A stretch of DNA of 36,004 bases from UBA1206 sp041672465 (GTDB lineage: Bacteria; Bacillota; Clostridia; Oscillospirales; CAG-382), in assembly GCA_041672465.1 (NCBI GenBank), contig JBAYZO010000014.1:1-36004 (forward strand), read 5' to 3'. Made by a program: the position numbers and the translations under genes. Shown piece after piece: positions 32,132-36,004 of this stretch (its first letter is position 1; each line of letters starts with the position of its first letter). Below the pieces are notes generated by a model, which was not told where the DNA came from, made no database searches, and saw only the letters and a list, made by a program, of their open reading frames with translations.

Positions 32132-32764
32132 ATGGCAAGATATACAGGTCCCGCTTGCAGGCTTTGCCGCAAGGAAGGCGTTAAGCTAATGCTAAAGGGC
32201 GAGAGATGTTTTTCGGACAAATGTTCCTTTGTCAGGAGAGAAAAAGCTCCCGGGCAGCATGGCGCCAGCGCGGGGAGAAGAAGGACAAAAGAATACGGCC
32301 TTCAGCTTAGGGAAAAGCAAAAAGCAAAAAGGTATTATGGTATTTTAGAGAAGCAATTTAAAAACTACTTTGTCAAAGCCGGCAAAAAAACGGGTCAGAC
32401 CGGCGAATACCTGCTCACTATTATAGAGCGCAGGCTTGACAACGTGGTCTACCGCATGGGCATGGCAGACAGCCGCCGCGAAGCGCGCCAGCTCGTTCGC
32501 CACGGACATTTTACGGTAAACGGCAGAAAGGTTGATATCCCGTCATATATCGTTAATGCTAACGATGTCATTACGCTTAAGGATTCCAGCCGCAAATCAC
32601 CAAGGATTAAAGTGCTTGTCGAAAATATCAGCGGCAGAACTATCCCGGAATGGATTAGCGTCGACAAAGAAAACATTGTCGCCACTATTGCCGCCCTGCC
32701 TAAGAGGGAAGACGTTGACTTCCCGTTTGAAGAACACCTTATAGTGGAGTTGTATTCAAAATAG
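32132..32764 (+). CDS. rpsD: 30S ribosomal protein S4, zinc-binding type
   Basis: The 210-residue protein starts MARYTGPACRLCRKEGVKLMLKGERCFSDKC, with C9, C12, C26 and C31 as the zinc site. An S4 RNA-binding domain follows (RLDNVVYRMGMADSRREARQLVRHGHFTVNGRKVDIPSYIV). S4 starts 30S assembly and represses its operon in some bacteria. GGAGG lies about 7 bases before the ATG. Confidence 0.97.
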   Translation: MARYTGPACRLCRKEGVKLMLKGERCFSDKCSFVRREKAPGQHGASAGRRRTKEYGLQLREKQKAKRYYGILEKQFKNYFVKAGKKTGQTGEYLLTIIERRLDNVVYRMGMADSRREARQLVRHGHFTVNGRKVDIPSYIVNANDVITLKDSSRKSPRIKVLVENISGRTIPEWISVDKENIVATIAALPKREDVDFPFEEHLIVELYSK

Positions 32765-32789
32765 TTAAACCATAAGGAGGTTTTATCTA

Positions 32790-33740
32790 ATGATCGAAAT
32801 CGAAAGACCGAGCATTACCACCGCTCAGATAAGCGAAGACGGCAAACACGGCACTTTTGTTATCGAACCCCTTGAACGTGGTTATGGCATCACACTTGGA
32901 AACTCCTTAAGACGTGTCCTTTTAAGCTCGCTGCCCGGCGTGGCGGCCATAAGCATAAAAATCGACGGCGTGCTTCACGAACTGTCCACCATTAAAGGCG
33001 TTAAGGAAGATGTCACCGAAATAGTGCTTAACATTAAAAAGCTTGTCGCCCGCCTGTATTCATCCTCACCCAAAACCGTATACATCAAAGAAGCCGGTGA
33101 AATGGAAGTGACGGCGAAAAATATTATCTGCGACAGCGACATAGAAATCCTCAACCCCGATCTTCATATCGCGACTCTTGAGGAAGAGGCTTCCATTTAT
33201 CTGGAGATAACCTTTGACCACGGCAGGGGATATGTTTCCGCCGAACGAAATAAACAGGGCTCTTCGCCCGTTATCGGCACCATTTACACCGATTCAATCT
33301 TCACGCCGGTAAAGAACTGCAATTTCAACGTCCAGAACACCCGTGTGGGCAATATAACCGACTATGACAAGCTAACCCTTGAACTCACGACAAACGGCGT
33401 TATAACGGCTAAGGAGGCTGTCTCGCTGGCGGCTAAAATCCTAAGCGAGCACCTGTATTTGTTCGTGGAGCTTTCCGACGAGGCGAAAAACGCCGAAGTT
33501 ATGGTTGAAAGCAAGGAAGCGGTTAAGGAAAAAGTCCTTGATATGACCATAGAAGAACTTGATATGTCGGTTCGCTCGTTCAACTGCCTTAAGAGGGCGG
33601 GGATAGACACGGTTGAGGACCTTATAAACCGCACCGAAGAAGACATGATCAAAGTCCGTAACCTCGGTAAGAAATCTCTGGAGGAAGTTATCCAAAAACT
33701 CAGCTCCTTAGGTCTTTCCCTTAAAAAGACCGACGATTAA
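32790..33740 (+). CDS. rpoA: RNA polymerase alpha subunit
   Basis: The 316-residue protein has the N-terminal dimerisation domain (GYGITLGNSLRRVLLSSLPGVAAISIKIDGVLHE) and, after a linker near residue 240, the C-terminal domain with SVRSFNCLKRAGIDTVEDLINRTEEDMIKVRNLGKKSLEEV, which contacts UP elements and activators. AAGGAGG lies about 9 bases before the ATG. It is followed by rplQ, as usual. Confidence 0.98.
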   Translation: MIEIERPSITTAQISEDGKHGTFVIEPLERGYGITLGNSLRRVLLSSLPGVAAISIKIDGVLHELSTIKGVKEDVTEIVLNIKKLVARLYSSSPKTVYIKEAGEMEVTAKNIICDSDIEILNPDLHIATLEEEASIYLEITFDHGRGYVSAERNKQGSSPVIGTIYTDSIFTPVKNCNFNVQNTRVGNITDYDKLTLELTTNGVITAKEAVSLAAKILSEHLYLFVELSDEAKNAEVMVESKEAVKEKVLDMTIEELDMSVRSFNCLKRAGIDTVEDLINRTEEDMIKVRNLGKKSLEEVIQKLSSLGLSLKKTDD

Positions 33741-33777
33741 AGCCATTTCCGCAATTCGATTAAAGGAGGCAAATTAA

Positions 33778-34185
33778 ATGCCCGGAACAAGAAAATTAGG
33801 CAGGGCCACCCAGCATAGAATGTCTATGCTTCAGGGTATGGTTACTTATCTGCTTGAAAACGGGAAGATAGAAACCACAGTAACCCGCGCCAAGGAGGTC
33901 AGCGCTCTCGCCGATAAAGTAATTACGCTCGGTAAAAGCAACACCCTCGCCTCCAAAAGACGCGCAATCGCGTTCTTGAAAAAAGAAGAGGTCGTGTATA
34001 CGCTTTTCGATAAAATCGCCCCGTTTTACGGCGACAGGGCGGGCGGCTATACCGCCGTGTATAAGCTTGGCCCCAGAAGGGGCGACGGAGCCGAGATGGC
34101 GCTTATCACGCTTGTCGACGCCGACACCCTTTTCGGCAAAGACAAAAAAAGCAAGTCAAAGTCGTCAAAGAAAGACGGAAAATAG
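33778..34185 (+). CDS. rplQ: 50S ribosomal protein L17
   Basis: The 135-residue protein starts MPGTRKLGRATQHRMSMLQGMVTYLLENGKIETTVTRAKEV and has GPRRGDGAEMALITLVD. It ends in a lysine/serine-rich tail KDKKSKSKSSKKDGK that extends the usual 112-120 residue form. AAAGGAGG lies about 8 bases before the ATG. It is the last gene of the ribosomal cluster; a strong terminator follows. Confidence 0.97.
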   Translation: MPGTRKLGRATQHRMSMLQGMVTYLLENGKIETTVTRAKEVSALADKVITLGKSNTLASKRRAIAFLKKEEVVYTLFDKIAPFYGDRAGGYTAVYKLGPRRGDGAEMALITLVDADTLFGKDKKSKSKSSKKDGK

Positions 34186-34225
34186 CCGTTATTCCGTTCT
34201 GACGCGGCTTTACGGATACAATTAA

Positions 34226-34259
34226 AGGCTCCGCCGCTTAAACGGCGGGGCCTGCTTTT
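34226..34259 (+). terminator. Terminator at the end of the ribosomal operon
   Basis: AGGCTCCGCCG (34226-34236) pairs with CGGCGGGGCCT (34243-34253) over 11 bp with one G-U pair, a 6-base loop, then GCTTTT. It lies 40 bases after rplQ. Confidence 0.8.
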
Positions 34260-34277
34260 AAAAATCGGGGGGTTTTA

Positions 34278-34481
34278 ATGGACGTTTTAGTTAAAAATCT
34301 TATCCTTTCCGGCGGCGAGGAGGTTGTCATCACCTTTTCGGACGGCGGAAAGGTAAACGCCGTCTATAAGGCGACATACGGCTATACCCATTATTTCGCC
34401 GCCGAAAACGGCGGGGAGATCAAGCTTTCCAACCGTTTTATAAGCCAAAAAGATATTGATATCGCCTTAAAAAGACGTTAA
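34278..34481 (+). CDS. Small unknown protein (67 residues)
   Basis: I do not recognise this protein. It starts MDVLVKNLILSGGEEVVITFSDGGKVNAVYK and looks like a small beta-rich fold, ending SNRFISQKDIDIALKRR. There is no signal or membrane segment. GGGGGG lies 6 bases before the ATG, but no promoter is seen between the rplQ terminator and the start, so it is probably read through from the ribosomal operon. Codon use looks like that of its neighbours. Confidence 0.7.
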   Translation: MDVLVKNLILSGGEEVVITFSDGGKVNAVYKATYGYTHYFAAENGGEIKLSNRFISQKDIDIALKRR

Positions 34482-34539
34482 AAATCCGTTTTCAGCCATG
34501 AAGTAAGCTTTTATTTTCGCGTTTGTTTGGCTTATTGTC

Positions 34540-34568
34540 TTGACATTATTATAGCGGTGTGATATTAT
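34540..34568 (+). promoter_or_regulatory. Promoter of the tRNA-Arg gene
   Basis: TTGACA (34540-34545), a 17-base spacer and TATTAT (34563-34568) lie about 100 bases before the tRNA. An overlapping TATACT at a 20-base spacing is less likely. Confidence 0.65.
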
Positions 34569-34667
34569 ACTAAAGCGAAATAATAAGACCTTGACGGCGG
34601 CATTTTTGCTTTTTATTTGTTTTATTTATTTATTTCCGCAAACGAGTACCCAATATACTTTTTATAT

Positions 34668-34744
34668 GCGCCATTAGCTCAGCTGGATAGAGTACCTGGC
34701 TACGAACCAGTAGGTCGAGGGTTCGAATCCCCCATGGCGTACCA
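34668..34744 (+). tRNA. tRNA-Arg (anticodon ACG), CCA encoded
   Basis: A full cloverleaf can be read: acceptor GCGCCAT/ATGGCGT, a D arm with AGCTCAGCTGGATAGAG, anticodon stem CTGG/CCAG around TACGAA with anticodon ACG, and T arm GGGTTCGAATCCCC. The discriminator A is followed by genomic CCA (34742-34744). ACG is normally read as ICG after TadA editing, covering CGU, CGC and CGA codons. It has its own promoter and terminator. Confidence 0.96.
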
Positions 34745-34745
34745 G

Positions 34746-34771
34746 AAAAAAGCGCCAAAAGGCGCTTTTTT
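34746..34771 (+). terminator. Terminator of the tRNA-Arg gene
   Basis: AGCGCC (34751-34756) and GGCGCT (34761-34766) pair around AAAA and are followed by TTTTT, directly after the CCA. The T-run is also the left boundary of the first multi-hairpin repeat copy. Confidence 0.85.
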
Positions 34772-34947
34772 CAATGAAATAAATCCTTGCGGATTTGTGA
34801 AATGTGCTGTGGCACATGAAATACGCCTGCGGCGTATGAAATGCCTGCGGGCATGGGTGGATTTATTTTATTTCACTTTTTGCGTAAGCAAAAATTTTCA
34901 TAATGGTCGCAAGACCATTATTTCATATTGCGAAGCAATATTTCATT
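34772..34947. repeat. Multi-hairpin repeat, copy 1 (seven hairpins)
   Basis: Seven perfect hairpins follow each other: 34781-34796 (loop TTGC), 34802-34817 (TGTG), 34821-34837 (TGC), 34841-34854 (TGCG), 34877-34894 (GTAA), 34900-34921 (GCAA) and 34925-34941 (GAA). The first four are followed by GAA-type linkers and the last three are set off by TTC-type linkers. AATGAAAT begins the unit and its complement ATTTCATT ends it. Weaker similarity to copy 2 continues to about 35005. No protein gene is credible here. Confidence 0.92.
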
Positions 34948-35030
34948 TAAGACGAAAAAATAAGACTAAAGTAACGAAGTGATAACTATTACCTATAATT
35001 TTTATCCATTTTACTTTGGCTTTCTTTTTT

Positions 35031-35206
35031 CAATGAAATAAATCCTTGCGGATTTGTGAAATGTGCTAACGCACATGAAATACGCCTGCGGCGTATGAAA
35101 TGCCTGCGGGCATGGGTGGATTTATTTTATTTCACTTTTTGCGTAAGCAAAAATTTTCATAATGGTCGCGAGACCATTATTTCATATTGCGAAGCAATAT
35201 TTCATT
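35031..35206. repeat. Multi-hairpin repeat, copy 2
   Basis: This is a direct copy of 34772-34947 displaced by 259 bases. Only four bases differ: three in the loop of hairpin 2 (TGTG to TAAC, 35067-35070) and one in the loop of hairpin 6 (GCAA to GCGA, 35168-35171). Both copies are preceded by six T. The 53 bases after each copy (gaaaaaataa...aaagta...gaagt) are similar but more diverged. A possible decayed piece of hairpin 7 (TTTCATATTTCATAGCAATG) lies at 35281-35300. Confidence 0.92.
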
Positions 35207-35338
35207 AAATGCGAAAAAATAAAACCTAAAGTAAAGAAGTTATAGCTATTATTCTCATTTTTATATTCAAGACATTTATTTTTCATATTTCATAGCAATG
35301 TTTTAACAAATATGTTATAATATTTTTGAGGTGATATT

Positions 35339-35683
35339 GTGAAAGAAAATAAGTTAATTGATTTATCTATGCAATTTTCCGTTGATATATTGAAATTATG
35401 CGAAAGAATAAAAGGCCATTCATCAGTAAAAAATCAGCTTGAGCGTTCCGCAACATCAATCGGAGCAAATATACACGAAGCAAATTATGCTCACGGCAAA
35501 GCCGATTTTATCGCTAAGCTACAAATCGCTTTGAAAGAGTGTTACGAAACCGAGTATTGGCTTGAACTTCTTATTAAAGCCGAATTAGTTCACCGAGATG
35601 ATATTAAAACGCTTTGTGCAAATTGCGGAACAATCCGCCGAATGCTTATTGCGTCAATTAACACATCAAAAGGGAATAAATAA
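35339..35683 (+). CDS. Four-helix-bundle protein (23S rRNA intervening-sequence protein family)
   Basis: The 114-residue protein matches the family by its central signature LERSATSIGANIHEANYAHGKADFIAKLQIALKECYETEYWLELL, with four predicted helices. Family members occur in intervening sequences inserted in 23S rRNA of some bacteria and as lone genes; they resemble the Avd protein of diversity-generating retroelements, which binds nucleic acid. The exact role is unknown. It starts with GTG 35339, with GAGGTG 5 bases upstream and an extended -10 (TGTTATAAT, 35313-35321). It lies directly after the two multi-hairpin repeats, and no rRNA is nearby. Confidence 0.88.
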   Translation: MKENKLIDLSMQFSVDILKLCERIKGHSSVKNQLERSATSIGANIHEANYAHGKADFIAKLQIALKECYETEYWLELLIKAELVHRDDIKTLCANCGTIRRMLIASINTSKGNK

Positions 35684-35802
35684 AATTATTTATATATTCG
35701 GTGGTAAAGCCCCCGCCCTACGCTGATGGAAGGTAGATAAATAAAGGAAAGCTTGCTTTTTTAGGTGTTTTTACACCATTACGGAATTATTCTTCTACAG
35801 AG

Positions 35803-36004
35803 CTATTCTTCGCTTTCTTTTACAACTTTACTTTTATTTTTACGCTTAAAAAATTTAAATATAATTAGTTTATCAGTAACCGCGAGAAGCGCGGGGAGGA
35901 AAAACAGCGTCACAATCATGGCGGAAATCCCGCCCCGCATTATAGAATACCCCAAAAGCCTGACCGTCGGGAACGAACTTGTCAGCCCCAGCACCAGCCC
36001 GGCG
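35803..36004 (-). CDS. RND/MMPL-type exporter, C-terminal end (partial)
   Basis: The visible end reads through TSSFPTVRLLGYSIMRGGISAMIVTLFFLPALLAVTDKLI and then a basic/acidic tail KFFKRKNKSKVVKESEE. A last pair of membrane segments with G-x-x-S and FLPALL is typical of the final helices of MMPL/RND transporters. The frame continues past the window edge without a start, so most of the protein lies outside. Substrate is unknown. The transcript probably ends near the GGTGT/ACACC hairpin at 35765-35778. Confidence 0.75.
   Translation of the reverse strand, partial: AGLVLGLTSSFPTVRLLGYSIMRGGISAMIVTLFFLPALLAVTDKLIIFKFFKRKNKSKVVKESEE

Noticed and set aside
34617..34982. 121-residue plus-strand reading frame containing PLAQLDRVPGYEPVGRGFESPMAYQ
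   Set aside because: It runs through the tRNA-Arg gene, its terminator and the hairpin repeat. This peptide type is a well-known false translation of tRNA genes.
34772..35206. CRISPR array or riboswitch
   Set aside because: There are only two long copies, each with internal hairpins, not short repeats with unique spacers. No known riboswitch core was recognised and the downstream gene is not a metabolic target.

Overview
The window reads as chromosomal DNA of a low-to-medium GC Firmicute, most likely class Clostridia. Four observations point there: the complete S10-spc-alpha ribosomal protein cluster in its Firmicutes order (secY-adk-map-KOW gene-infA-rpmJ-rpsM-rpsK-rpsD-rpoA-rplQ), zinc-binding versions of S14, S4 and L36, a tryptophan T-box leader, and LexA boxes of the Gram-positive CGAAC...GTTYG type. 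Species cannot be named from the sequence alone. Everything from 1 to about 18,220 lies on the minus strand. The ribosomal cluster and what follows it lie on the plus strand, apart from the gene at the right edge.

Layout. (1) 1-7,880 is an AT-rich accessory block of short, mostly separately promoted genes. It holds a nitroreductase cut by what looks like an IS3-family element, a Nudix hydrolase, an XRE regulator, a PolA-type 5'-3' exonuclease, a SAM methyltransferase, a small protein with a His/Cys dyad, and a restriction-modification pair (MjaI-family endonuclease plus a beta-class methyltransferase with an extra C-terminal domain). (2) 8,019-18,220 is metabolic and housekeeping: a translationally coupled gltX-glnS pair, an SOS-controlled dinB with two LexA boxes around a near-consensus promoter, a Gly-His-Ser/Cys repeat protein, a 49-bp tandem repeat array ending in three perfect hairpins, an orphan type-2 trpB behind a Trp T-box, and a phosphoglucomutase/glycerophosphodiesterase pair. 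(3) 18,413-34,260 is the ribosomal protein operon, from a TTGACA-17-TAAACT promoter and a leader with terminator-like structure, to a strong terminator after rplQ. Two starts are non-ATG: TTG for rplC and CTG for infA. (4) 34,278-36,004 contains a small unknown gene, tRNA-Arg(ACG) with encoded CCA and its own promoter and terminator, two direct copies of a seven-hairpin repeat, a four-helix-bundle (23S rRNA IVP family) gene, and the C-terminal end of an RND/MMPL-type transporter.

The most unusual part is 34,772-35,683. Two 176-bp copies of a multi-hairpin sequence differ at only four bases, all in hairpin loops, and one change swaps one GNRA tetraloop for another. They sit directly between a tRNA terminator and an IVP-family gene, which suggests a structured, possibly mobile element. 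Second in interest are the restriction-modification locus with its unusual methyltransferase extension and His/Cys neighbour, and the 49-bp repeat array at 13,382-13,651.
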